From Paramecium octaurelia (Eukaryota > Ciliophora > Oligohymenophorea > Peniculida > Parameciidae), in assembly GCA_905182995.1 (NCBI GenBank), contig CAJJDP010000066.1, forward strand, positions 310,001 to 374,000: a stretch of DNA of 64,000 nt, given 5' to 3'. The notes under the pieces were generated by a model. The model did no database searches, was not told the origin of the DNA, and saw nothing but the letters and a program-made list of their open reading frames with translations. This document shows positions 17,368 to 27,732 of the stretch, piece after piece. The position numbers and the translations under genes are program-made. Every line of letters starts with the position of its first letter. The stretch's first letter is position 1.

Positions 17368-18497
17368 ATGGATTAAGACAACAAGGAAATAGATGAGGAA
17401 TAGTTTAAAAAGGAATTCGAGGAAAAGGTCGAAAAACGTAAACAATGGTTATTGGAAGAATTGAAGAGCTGTGGAAAGTTTTTAGATGTGAGTGCAAAGA
17501 AATTAGATGATCTAGATGCTTTGACTGTAATGATATATATTCAAATTTATTTAGATTGCTCTCTTTCTTCATGAATGCCAAACTGAACTAACAGTATTCC
17601 ACATTGGAGCTAATTAAATAACTGATAGAGGATTGATTGACATGTTGACCGGATTGCAATGGCATGACAAATTAAAGGAAATCTACATTGGGAATAATGA
17701 AATTACTGAAGTAGCAAAATTGTGACCTATGTCATTAGATTGGTGTTTAAGGTTTGATAGAGATTTCAAGTTGCTTCAAATAATTGAAAATCTTGAGTAT
17801 GAGTGCTTGTTTAATTGATGATTCAACATTCATTTAACTTTGCTATGCATTGCCAGAATTAAAGAATCTACAGTTATTGCAAGTGCCTGGCAACAATATA
17901 TCCGATTATGGTAATGAGATTACTATATTTTAATAGGATTGGTGTGCTTCTCCACATTGTTGGCAACCAATTGTCTACCAAATCTTACAGTGGTTCATTT
18001 TGGCAATAATCCATTGACATCAAAATCTCTGGTCCCATTCTTTTAGGCCTAGTCTAAAGTATCTCAAGAAATTGCAATTGTGGAATAATCATTTAACCGA
18101 TAAGGCCATATATGAATTTATTAATGTACTTGAGAGGGAGGACATTGGATTAACCTATGTTGGATTGTAGGATAATGAAATTGAAGAATATGATCTGGTT
18201 GAGGATTTGAATGCTCTACTCAAGTAGAATGAACTCATTGACAAGTTGACAGAACAGATAGAACATAAGGAAGAGACTGAAGAGGTGGATGAAGACAAGC
18301 AGGTCAAATAGATGATCGAACTTGCTAAATTAGAAGAAATTGAAGAGAAATTGGGACAATTGGAAAAGCTGAATGAACCTTAGGAAGACAGATCGGATGT
18401 GGTTAATGAATTGCAAGGGAAATTAAAAACTTAGAAATGGGCTGGAGAGATTGAAGATCCTGAAGATAAAACATTGAAACACTCGGTAATGGAATGA
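17368..18497 (+). CDS. Leucine-rich-repeat protein (RNI-like) with acidic coiled-coil tail
   Basis: About 339 residues. After a charged N-terminus come ribonuclease-inhibitor-type LRRs: LTVFHIGANQITDRGLID, LKEIYIGNNEITE, LKNLQLLQVPGNNISDYG, LTVVHFGNNPLTS, LKKLQLWNNHLTDKA. The tail is Glu/Lys-rich and likely helical. Introns of 28, 28 and 26 nt are clear; a fourth junction near 18035 fits only a 28-nt intron with GTCCC donor and AAAG acceptor, so that join is tentative although it gives exactly 340 codons. Such LRR proteins are frequent in ciliary and cortical complexes, but no role can be stated. Confidence 0.75.
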
Positions 18498-18525
18498 AAA
18501 TTAAGATTTAAATATTTTTTAAATA

Positions 18526-19055
18526 ATGGTTATCAAAACAGATTTGTGCTCCTTTAGTGAATGGAGAATCTATCCCGGACATGGAAGAAGATTCGTTGCC
18601 AAAGATGGCAGACTCTTCTACTACTTGAATTAAAAGAGTAGAGCTTTTAGTGCAAGAAAAGTATTTCAATCCTCAATATTTAGATTAAATCACAAGAAAT
18701 TCAATGGACTGTTGCTTGGAGAAGATTGAACAAGAAAATTAAGACAGACGAAGGAGCCAAGAAGAGAAGAATCAGAAATCTTAAAGTGCAAAGAGCCATT
18801 GTTGGTATTTCATTAGAAGAAATCAGAAGAAGAAGAAAGGAAGATGATAGTAATACATTTCTCTAATGACTACTAGAAACAAGAAAGGCATAAGCTGAAT
18901 AGGCAGCCAGAGAAATTAAGGACAGAAAGCAAAAGTAAATTGAAGCTTCAAAGAAGAAACCTGCTGCAGCTTAAAAAGTAGCATAAAAGGCAGAAGTCAA
19001 AGCTCAATAAAAAGCTTAAAAGGGTGCTGCTAAAACCAACAAAGGCAAAAAGTGA
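18526..19055 (+). CDS. RPL24: 60S ribosomal protein eL24
   Basis: Large-subunit ribosomal protein, 159 residues. The N-terminal zinc-ribbon-like domain is clear: LCSFSEWRIYPGHGRRFV, DGRLFYYLNQKSRAF, then IQWTVAWRRLNKK, as in all eL24 proteins; the tail is Lys/Ala-rich. Two introns, 23 nt (GTATTTCA...ATTTAG) and 27 nt (GTAATACA...TACTAG), give a spliced frame of 160 codons. Its start is 28 bp beyond the LRR gene stop, showing how compact the region is. Confidence 0.93.
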
Positions 19056-19137
19056 TTTTACAATATAACACGTATACAATATTTGGATTATTCAGTTATT
19101 TTCTTTGTTCAACCAATAATTTAATTTTTATAATATA

Positions 19138-19676
19138 ATGGACTCAATATTTTACACTCTTCTAGGTATGGGAATGGGATACATTGGATCTCAATTTCTC
19201 AAGACTAAAGTCTTCAAAAATAAGTAGAATAAGAATCCATAATAGAATTAACCTACCTAGAAATTCCTACCCTCAACTCCTGACATAAAAAGGCATTTCA
19301 ATAAAATCAAATCCCTTAACAAATCAAAAGACGAATTGAATTCAATGATCAAATGAGAAAAATCGTCAAAATTTAACCTCCTCCAGAGTAATAGGATACT
19401 GATAGTTATATTTCATTACCATAAGATTCAGAAATTAGCAAACCCAATCAATTCAATAATTCTGATCATAACACCCAACCTCAAACTCCGAATTTTCAAA
19501 ACATAGTCTAAGCCAAATCTAATATTCAATTGTTTGTTACTCCATAATAATTCCAATAAATGATCACATGCCCTTTGATTTTAAAATATAATAAATTAGC
19601 GCCTCTTGTAAGTTTCTATGACAATAACATAAGAATAACATCGTCCTCAGACTACTTAATCAATTAGCCATTCTGA
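19138..19676 (+). CDS. Small membrane-anchored hypothetical protein, frame broken once
   Basis: Two frames fit together: MDSIFYTLLGMGMGYIG... to about 19290, then a Pro/Gln/Ser-rich frame through a TGA at 19674-19676. No intron with usable ends joins them; one extra A in the A5 run at 19287-19291 would, giving about 180 codons in one piece. I therefore read this as one gene with a sequence or assembly error, although a real frameshift mutation is possible. The N-terminus looks like a short hydrophobic anchor; the rest is low complexity. Function unknown. Confidence 0.5.
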
Positions 19677-19812
19677 ATCATCACCATAAACTTGTCATAA
19701 AGAAGAATGAGATAAATTTATATAATTTTATTATAAAGTGTTGTTGCATTCTGATACTTAAATATTGATTGATTTTTGTTGTATAATTGATTTAACTTCA
19801 ATATAAAATTAA

Positions 19813-21001
19813 ATGATCCATTAAAACCTAGTCTTTGGTAATTTAATAACTTCAAATCAATTGGAGTGGCTAGCAAAAAAGTAGAAAATATTACTCAAAT
19901 CACCAAAGGATATGAATGAAAAAAAAACGAAGCCTATAAGATTATTTAGATCAACAAGTTTTAAGACTGAACAACATGCACTATTATTATCGAATCCCAA
20001 AAATTATACAACCAAGAGTCCTATGCTTTTAAAACCACAAATAGAAAAGAATGGCTTAAAAAAGCTTCCTTTTAAAACTAATCCATCTGATGAATTGGGA
20101 AAGAGTGAAAAATCAATTACCAGCTCTTAAAGAAGAAGCAGTGCTCCATATATAAAAATTAAAAGAAGATGGAGTTATCTTCAAATACAAGGCGAGAAAT
20201 ATAAGCGTCTTAATAAGAAGGCTCCAAAAAATATTATTAAATATCATTATGTAACTGCAGAAAAAGAAAAAAAGAAAAAACTAAATAGATTGAGAATGTA
20301 GTATAGTAATATTTTCTGTAATTAAAGAATTCATTAGTAGACTGCAAAAAAATAAATTTAGAAAACTTAGAAGTAAAACGCTCCCCTTAACTCAATTCAT
20401 TCGGATGAGACATACTAGAGCAAAGACGTTCGCAGAAGATTAGCATCAAGGTCCTATATTAAATTTAGAGGAATCGTTGAAAAGAAAGATAAACATGCTT
20501 GTTTTATTAAGAAAGAGTGCAATGCGAAGACATACTTGTTTTTAGATGCCAAAAAAGAGCGTATTAGTTTCAAAAGAAAAATTATTAAATTACTAAAAAT
20601 AAATATCTGATAATTTAGTCAAAACTGAAAGTCAAGTTGAATTTTCTCCTGCTTTAGATTAGATTCTAGTATATCAAAGACGAGTGAACTTCACTGATAT
20701 AAAATAATCATTCAAAATAGCTTAGCAGAAAAAGAAGTGCTTTTTATCTGGTTAGTTTAAAAAACAATCACATAGTATAATCACATCATATATTTCGAAT
20801 AAGGCAGTAACTTAGAATTCTGAATATTAATCACTTATGTTAAAACCATTAAATTAATTGATTGAGAAAAAGACATAAGCAGTTCGTGAAAAAAATAAAA
20901 ATCACCAATCTTGGTCAGATAGAAGCTTAATGAAAAGAAGACCGAATTTACTATTAAAATTATAACCTTATTTATCAAAATAAGTAATTGTTAAATGTTG
21001 A
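19813..21001 (+). CDS. Lys/Arg/Ser-rich hypothetical protein (about 390 aa)
   Basis: A long frame from ATG 19813 reaches a TGA at about 20609, and an equally convincing frame (DNLVKTESQVEFSPALDQ) continues to 20999-21001. The only join I find is a 16-nt GT..AG segment at 20561-20576, shorter than usual Paramecium introns; with it the gene is exactly 391 codons. The product is very basic, with RRR clusters and Gln runs, no membrane segment and no recognised domain. A nucleic-acid or cytoskeletal role is possible but unsupported. Confidence 0.6.
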
Positions 21002-21425
21002 TTCATTAATATTATCATTAATTAATTATTTATTTTAACAGATACTACTATTGTTGTTGATACTTAAGTCTTGTGATTTTGTAAACCTTTACAACTCTGA
21101 GAGTTGTTATAGAAATAACTGATCGATTGTTTATTTATATAATATTTTGGTATAAAATTTATTAATTTCAATAAGGAAAAACGAATAATTATTGAAAATT
21201 ATGTTTGGTACATAGCTCAAATGAAAAATTCATGAAGAGGAATGGAAGTAGGAATATCAGAATTTTATAAAATTGTGTAATAATACGACAATTATTAATA
21301 TATAATATTTCATATTATAAATTGTCATAAACAGATGATATCAAATTAATTATTACTTGATATCATACAAGTTAAATGCAAAATTCAATAAGTCAGCACT
21401 TTATTATTATTTATAAATAATATAT
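21002..21425. other. Intergenic with inverted repeat
   Basis: No coding frame is evident in this AT-rich 424-bp gap between two plus-strand genes. It holds a perfect 10-bp inverted repeat listed separately. Confidence 0.55.
21335..21366. repeat. Inverted repeat, 10-bp arms
   Basis: ATGATATCAA at 21335-21344 is mirrored by TTGATATCAT at 21357-21366 with a 12-nt AT-rich loop. It could form a hairpin in RNA, or be a two-site protein target just upstream of the PP2C start. No family match is claimed. Confidence 0.5.
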
Positions 21426-22354
21426 ATGGGATCTTTTTTATCCCAACCAAACACCCAGAAATCCCATGAATATTAATTTAGTGGTTAATTATCATGTTAT
21501 ACTACTGCCATGCAAGGTAAATCAGTAATTAAAAACAATAGGATGGAGATTGTAAATGGAGGATGCTCATCTGATGAAACCAAATTTTATCGAAAATATT
21601 TCTCTATTTGCTGTATTTGATGGACATGGTGGTTCTGGGATTTCTTAATTTCTGGCTGAAAATTTCATGAATGTACTGATCTCTTAACCTGCATTTGAAA
21701 AAATGGATTTTATGCAATCACTTCATGACACATTTTTATAGCTAGACGATATGATTAAAAATAATGAAATCAAAAGTATATATTTATAATAAAACACAAA
21801 GATACTTTCATAGGTTCTACTGCAGTTGTCGCCTTAATAGCAGATAAAATGCTTTATGTGGCCAATTTAGGAGACTCTCGATGTCTATTGATGAGAGATG
21901 ATGAAACCATTGAACTCACTAAAGATCACCTTCCAAGCAATGAGTTGGCGCGAATTAGATATGCTGGAGGTTTTGTGGATGAATAAGGTCGTCTAAATGG
22001 TACCTTGTCAGTTTCCAGAGCGTTTGGTGATTTTGAATTCAAGCAGGAACCTTTACCTGCTAATTAGTAAATGGTTATAGCAGAACCTGAAATCAGGAAA
22101 ATCAAATTAAACAAAGATGATCGGTAATTTAATTTGATCTATTTCGTAATAGTTTTCTCTTTTTGGGATGCGATGGTGTATTCGAAACCTAAAACAGTTA
22201 TAAGGTGATGGAGTTCATCTCCGGGCGTGTGGCTGAGAAACAAGAACCGTCCATTATTTTGGAACAATTACTTGATACTTCCTTAGCTGCTGACACCTCT
22301 ACTGGATATGGTTGTGACAACATGACTGCTATGCTAATATTATTAAATTAATGA
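21426..22354 (+). CDS. PP2C-family Ser/Thr protein phosphatase
   Basis: 282-residue metal-dependent phosphatase. Motifs: GWRLQMEDAH, the metal-binding FDGHGGSG, GSTAVVALI, VANLGDSRCLL, SRAFGDFEFK, FGCDGVFE, and GYGCDNMTAML near the end carrying the last metal-binding Asp. Introns of 25, 26 and 29 nt (the last GTAATTTA...GTAATAG) give 283 codons. The N-terminus MGSFLSQ fits the start of an N-myristoylation site, so membrane association is possible. Typical size for a protist PP2C with little outside the catalytic domain. Confidence 0.92.
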
Positions 22355-22682
22355 AGGAATTCATTACATTTATACAACTATTATCTTCACTCTATTATCC
22401 TTATAGACTTTATATTATCAATTAATTATTTCTATTAAAAATAATTATAAATAAATATATTTCTAAATAAAAATTTACAAATATTTTTAAACAAGCTTCT
22501 CCCTTTCTTTTCAATTATCTTATTAATCATTCTTCACTATAAGCTCAGTGAGTTTATTTCTTTTTGCATATTGTTAACCAAATTCTCACACTTGTAGTTT
22601 AACAATTTCATTTTGACAAAATAATTCAAGACCTATTTCATTTTATAATATATGTATCATTTGAGAATTTTAATAAAAAAAT
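22355..22682. other. Intergenic, nothing recognised
   Basis: 328 bp of AT-rich sequence between the PP2C gene and the next plus-strand gene. No coding frame, repeat or hairpin stands out. Confidence 0.6.
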
Positions 22683-23939
22683 ATGGTAAAGTGTTTATGG
22701 TGTTTGAAAGAACTAGGCATTTTCGGAATGCTTTTTCATAAGGCTGTTTGTCTTGAATATTTATATAGCAAATCTTTAGAAAAATTAAGATAGGCAAATT
22801 TGGCAGGGCGTATAACTAAGGGACAATATAGAAATGAGAAGCGAAACTTAAGAGAGTATTTTATGCAGAGATTCAAACCGAAAGTGTATGAAGCCTTCAT
22901 TAAGAGATAACAAGAACAATAATATATTGTAATCAATCCAAACGATTAATCAGTTGCCCTAGAATCTGATATGGAAATGATTTCAAAAAAAGTGTGCATT
23001 GAAAGCTAAGAAATATCTTAAAAATCCCAATTCCTATAATCATTTCAGAATCTAATCGACCCTGATTATAATTATAGGGTAAACAACTATTCAGGATCCC
23101 AAGATATTTAACCTATGTTCAACTCTGATGACCATCATAATAATTAGGTAGAATTTAATTAACATGATGAATTGAGTATATATTAAATAGAAATCTAAAA
23201 CAATGGGAATACTCATTAATAAATAGATTAATACGACAATTCATAGGATTAATTTTTTCAACTCCAATTCCAATAATAACAGATTATACAATAAAACGAA
23301 GAAAACTAAGAAAACTAAGTTAACTAAGAAAACTAAGAAAACTAAGAAGAAAAACCAGCAAATACTTCCCTTGAAATGAAGGAGGAGGAAAAAGAAAATG
23401 TTTTATTTAAACTACTTCAAAAAAAAGTAAAACCAAATAAAGACAAAGTATTTAACGAAACTATTTAAAAAAAAAATACTAAAAAATAAACACACACTAG
23501 ATCACAAAGTAGAAATATTAAATAGAATTCAATTATTTCTGAAACAAAAGAAGAAACTATGAAACCGAATTCTTATCAAGAAGAATTGGCAACCGAAGTC
23601 AAATAAATTGGCAATCGTTTTTTATAAACTAATAAAAAAAATCCTCCCAAATTTTCTTAAAGCACAGATAAAATTAATCCAAAAATAAATCAATCAATTG
23701 AAATTTCATCGACAAAAGAACATAAAAAAAAGTAGAAAAAGAACCAAAATTTGATTACAAACAAAACTAAAAATCTATAGAAAACAGAGGACCATTAGAA
23801 CATTTCTTAATAAGTTCAGAAACCCAAGTAAAGAGAAGTCATAAAGACTAGAAATTAGGCTTCTTCGAGTATTAAATAAAATAAAACAGAGTCAAAGAGT
23901 GCTAATAGAAAAGAATAATAGAAAATCAAAAAGAAATGA
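22683..23939 (+). CDS. Low-complexity Gln/Asn/Lys-rich hypothetical protein (418 aa)
   Basis: Intronless frame of 419 codons. The first ~90 residues are ordered-looking (VKCLWCLKELGIF, then a basic helix ending RFKPKVYEAFIK); the rest is low complexity, rich in Gln, Asn and Lys. A short in-frame tandem repeat near the middle encodes ENQ units. Cysteines near the start (CLWC) might bind metal, but no zinc-finger spacing is complete. Function unknown. Confidence 0.7.
23299..23348 (+). repeat. 9-bp tandem repeat encoding Glu-Asn-Gln
   Basis: About five copies of GAAAACTAA run in frame within the preceding gene, with one variant unit (GTTAACTAA). It translates as (E/V)NQ repeats because TAA is Gln. 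Simple in-frame expansion is the likely origin. Confidence 0.7.
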
Positions 23940-24049
23940 ATCATTAAATTGTGTAATATGCCTATTAAAATAATATAAATTAATTTTGATACGCTAGCTG
24001 CTCTAAGTTTGAGAATCATTAAAATTTAAACCTGATATTTATTGATTAA

Positions 24050-24910
24050 TCAAACGTTAAACTTTTCATCACTCACTTAAAATAAATTACCAAATTCCAT
24101 TCTCCTTTTACTTGCATATTGTTGATCGAATGAATAATCTACATCCAATATATTTGGTTCACCTTTATAATGAAACTAGCTGCTATGAATAGAATGATAA
24201 TCAGTATGCTTTGAATTCTTACTTCTTTTTTATACTGCTAACTAATAATATTATATCATCTCAGCAACCTCATAATCATTTTCTAGCAATCTAAGTAGTT
24301 CCAGTTCTAAAAATGGATGTTGCAATTTGAATGACATTAGCCTTTTAAGTTGAGCTTAAAACTTTTGTAATGGAATCAAATCTTCTTAAATTTCTGGGGT
24401 TTGAGTTTCATCATCTTAAGCCTATTAAACTTTAGGGATAACAATTTCTTCACAAATCTAACAATTGTCTTTTTCCTTTACTTTCAACGTAGTTTAAAAT
24501 TCTTCTTAAATAAATGAAATTTTAGCAGGTGTTTTATCTAGAATTGATTTAAGAAATTTAAGCATATTTAAAATTGTAATTGATTCTTTGTTTGCTATTT
24601 TAAGCATATTTAATTTGAATGATGCATCCAATTTTTGACAATAAACCATCACAAGATTCAAGGATTCCATTCTTTACGCAATTGAAGAGCTTTTTTTAAA
24701 TTAGGGAACTTCTATTTCAGGGAAGTATTTTCTTAACAAACATAAGAAATGTCTTCCATCCGAAAGGCTTTCAATGTTACTTGCCTTCATTGATGGACAC
24801 TTTTCATTAACCCACCTTAAAAGATCTAATCTTAGACTCATGTACTTCGAAATTTTAACAAAATAAATAATAGAACTACTTTTGAGTTCAATGAATATTT
24901 CAGATTTCAA
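24050..24910 (-). CDS. EB1-like / calponin-homology-type N-terminal domain protein
   Basis: 286-residue protein from an intronless frame. Residues ~24-70 (LRLDLLRWVNEKCPS...LSDGRHFLCLLRKYFP) resemble the EB1/CH fold start, where a short helix with xLLxWVN is followed by a SGxxxCxLL helix. A helical region follows (FKLNMLKIANKESITILNMLKFLKSIL), then a Glu/Gln-rich linker and a C-terminal helix (HPFLELELLRLLENDYEVAEM). The EB1 C-terminal EEY motif is absent, so it may instead be a divergent CH protein of cilia. The start could be the internal ATG before SLRLDL. Family call is moderate. Confidence 0.62.
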
Positions 24911-25075
24911 ATTTAAACAATATTTGAGTCATAAATGATATTTGATTGAATATACCCAAACTATGAATAGAATTCGATTGATAAGTAAAGTAACTTTAAT
25001 AGTTTATTGAGATTATAAAGTAGTAATGTATAATTGGTAAATAAAAAAAAACTGAAGAATTATAATACTAATTAT

Positions 25076-26453
25076 TCATTTACATCTTTTTGATGGACCT
25101 CTAATTGATATATTAACTAAGCAACAGACCAATTTAATAACATGGTCAGAATTATTGGCTAGCATTAATTTTTATTTGTGGAACGTTTTTCCATCAACCT
25201 AATTAAGAGGTAGAGTTTCCTATAATGTACTGTCACAGAAAACTTGTCCTGAATACCCTTTTTTAAATCTTACATGCTAAGATTAATATGTATATTTACT
25301 AATTTAACTGAGTTATTCATTTTAATTGGACCTATAAGTACTAAAGGATTTATCCACATTTCAAATGATTAAAAGAATTTTCCTTTTGCGTTTTACATTG
25401 GTCTGATCTTATCAATTCTCAAATCCCCTTCACATTTATGAATATAACATCCAGGTAAAGAATGTAATAAGTCTTAGAATTCTTGAGTTTGATATTTCTC
25501 GTACTTTTTGGCTTCCTTTCTAAATTACATTCTAGCCCAGCATTATTTTGTATTAAATATAGGTTGATCAATAGTAGATGCTGGTCTGATGTATTTAGTT
25601 TTTTCTTGATAGAATTCGGTTTATGCAGGTTAAGGTAGTTCTTATATTCTTTCTTGTTTTTTAGTCTATCTAGTCTTTCTTTTGGGTGCTGGCATTATTG
25701 ATTTCTTTTTTCGACCAACTCTCCTGCCTTTGGTAGGCTTTTATTTCTTTTATTTGTTAGGATTCTCTTCATTGAGAGATGTGTTTTATTATTCTTCATT
25801 TAAAATGTTGTCATCTATTTAATTATCATAAATTTCAGGTTCAAGGATTTGTTATTTTCTGTCACTTTAGAACAACTTCTTATCACTTTAGAATTTTTTA
25901 TCACTTTAAAATAAAAATTTTTTTTCCTTTTCAAACTAATCTTCTTATTATTCATTTTATTGCTAATATCTTTAAATTATGGCCTCCATAAAGGACTTTT
26001 AACAATTTGGTGTTTTAGGCTGATCAGAAATAGATTACCGCGAAACTTTTTAAATTGGGAATTCACAAATTATAGAACTCATATTTATCTTGAGTTTACT
26101 ATTTTTAGGTTATTCATCATGCTGCTTGTCAACATACCAAGTGTTTCTCTTTTATTTCCCTATTTTTTCATCAAATTCTTCTCTGATATCGTTTGCACTA
26201 GCTCTCCTATTATTTTGTGGTTTTAGTGGCTAAGGAGCAGCAATTTAGAGAATTTTATCGATGTCCTATTCCAATGAGTGAGACAACCAAGAGATATCAT
26301 TATTTTACAGCCATTTGTTCGGATCACTAACCATTCAAAATTACATATATACTATGACGAGCATGGAGATGGATACATAGAACGATATACCTTCTCTCTA
26401 AATTTATTATCAGAATCGTCTTATTTTACTTTTTTTCCTATAGATGGTCTCAT
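25076..26453 (-). CDS. Basic, probably nuclear protein with unassigned C-terminal domain (439 aa)
   Basis: The frame is continuous through two introns, 26 nt (GTATATAT...GGTTAG, ~26310) and 32 nt (GTACATTA...AATTAG, ~25215), giving exactly 440 codons. The N-terminal half is low complexity with three FQSD(K/R) repeats. A strongly basic patch (KGRRVGRKKK, PAPKRKTR) near residue 240 looks like a nuclear signal or AT-hook-like element. The last ~190 residues are well ordered: CWARMQFRKEAKKYEKY, LPGCYIHKCEGDLRID, KMNNSVKLVNIHINLS, then VDGKTFHKQKLML and SIRGPSKRCK at the end. I cannot name this domain; a DNA-binding role is a guess from composition. Confidence 0.72.
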
Positions 26454-26624
26454 TTATGTATTTAAATTTAATATTTAACTTATTTCTTATTATATCAAAA
26501 GTCTTAGTTAAGAATACACATTCATGATCAATTTTGATATATTTCAAAATCTGACACTCATCTATTATATATAATATTTTGTTTCTTTATTTTGTTGTTA
26601 GTTCTTTGACAATTATTTATTTCC

Positions 26625-27640
26625 TCATCAATAATTTATTAAGTTTATCACATATTTTCTAATATGGTCAGCCATCAGCTTACTGATGTTATATTCTTTA
26701 ATTGTGTGCATTAACAATTTCTTTGATTCTTGTCTATCTGTATTTAAATTCAATACTTTATTTTAAATTTCAAATTTAATTTAACCGAAATTAAATTATA
26801 TTATTTTTTATGATTCTCAATAATTCAGATTATTGATTCTTTTTTCATAATGATGTTATCTTGAGAAGTTTAAAGAATTCACATTTCTGTTTTCTTTTTT
26901 TTTAGTTCTTTCATCTTCTTCTATATCATAAAATAACAACTTAAATAATATAGAAAATTTTATTCTCTTTTTGCGCCTAATCTAATCTACAAATTTACAT
27001 TAATTTATTATTAACTATGACAATAATTATAGAGAATTAATTGGTCTCAAAAACATTATTTACTATGGCATTTTCATTTTATCACTATATAAATCCTGTA
27101 GTTTTGTCTTATACTATTGCTGATATTAATTATAAGAATGCAAAATAGAGATTCAGATATTTGCCATGCTAATTCTCTAACAATTTCATCATCCAGTTTT
27201 TAACAGTAATCAATATATTTCCAAAAAATATTCAAAGAAATTATTGAATATATATTTGTATTAAATAGGGAAGAGGATGATTATAAAAAATTTGAGTGCT
27301 CTATTAAGATGATTGCCAAGTTTAGTTACTTATTTGTTATACTCAAAAATGTGATGCATCTATTGCATTAATGATTTAGAATCCTTAAACCATAATCATG
27401 AATTTACTACTGCCCTAAGCATACACTTTAATATTTTTATCCATTTTTATACTAAATATCTACCTAATTAACATTATTCCATTTAAAAAGCATAAATTCT
27501 AAAATCAATAATTCTATTCTAAAGTTGTATTCTATATTCTTCAATTTTATGTTTTTCAAAAGTTTAGGATATTAACTACTTATTTAAATACATTTGTTAT
27601 TCCCTTTATTTATATAAAGAACGTCTAATCTCCAAGACAA
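26625..27640 (-). pseudogene. Relic of a voltage/cyclic-nucleotide-gated-type K+ channel
   Basis: Minus-strand fragments resemble parts of EAG/CNG-like channels, a family greatly expanded in Paramecium. Around 27110-27200 a pore-like piece reads NWMMKLLENQHGKYLNLYFAF, but the expected GYGD filter is missing. Around 26625-26750 a C-linker-like piece reads LLMHTIKEYNISKLMADHIRKYV, then a TGA. Frames shift and carry TGA stops that no short intron removes. I read it as a decayed gene copy; an intact gene with many unrecognised introns is less likely. Confidence 0.4.
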
Positions 27641-27732
27641 CATTATAAAGGAATTGGTGGAATCACTTAAGGCTTAATCCAAATTAGATTAAATTGATTT
27701 AAAAGTATCTCTATATATAATTAAATTATTTT

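Noticed and set aside
19138-19356. Programmed frameshift at the TGA at 19354
   Set aside because: Known ciliate frameshifting (Euplotes) uses a different context, and a single base in the A5 run explains the break more simply.
25779-26478. Series of plus-strand standard-code ORFs
   Set aside because: They lie antisense to the minus-strand gene 25076-26453, whose spliced frame is continuous in the ciliate code and protein-like.
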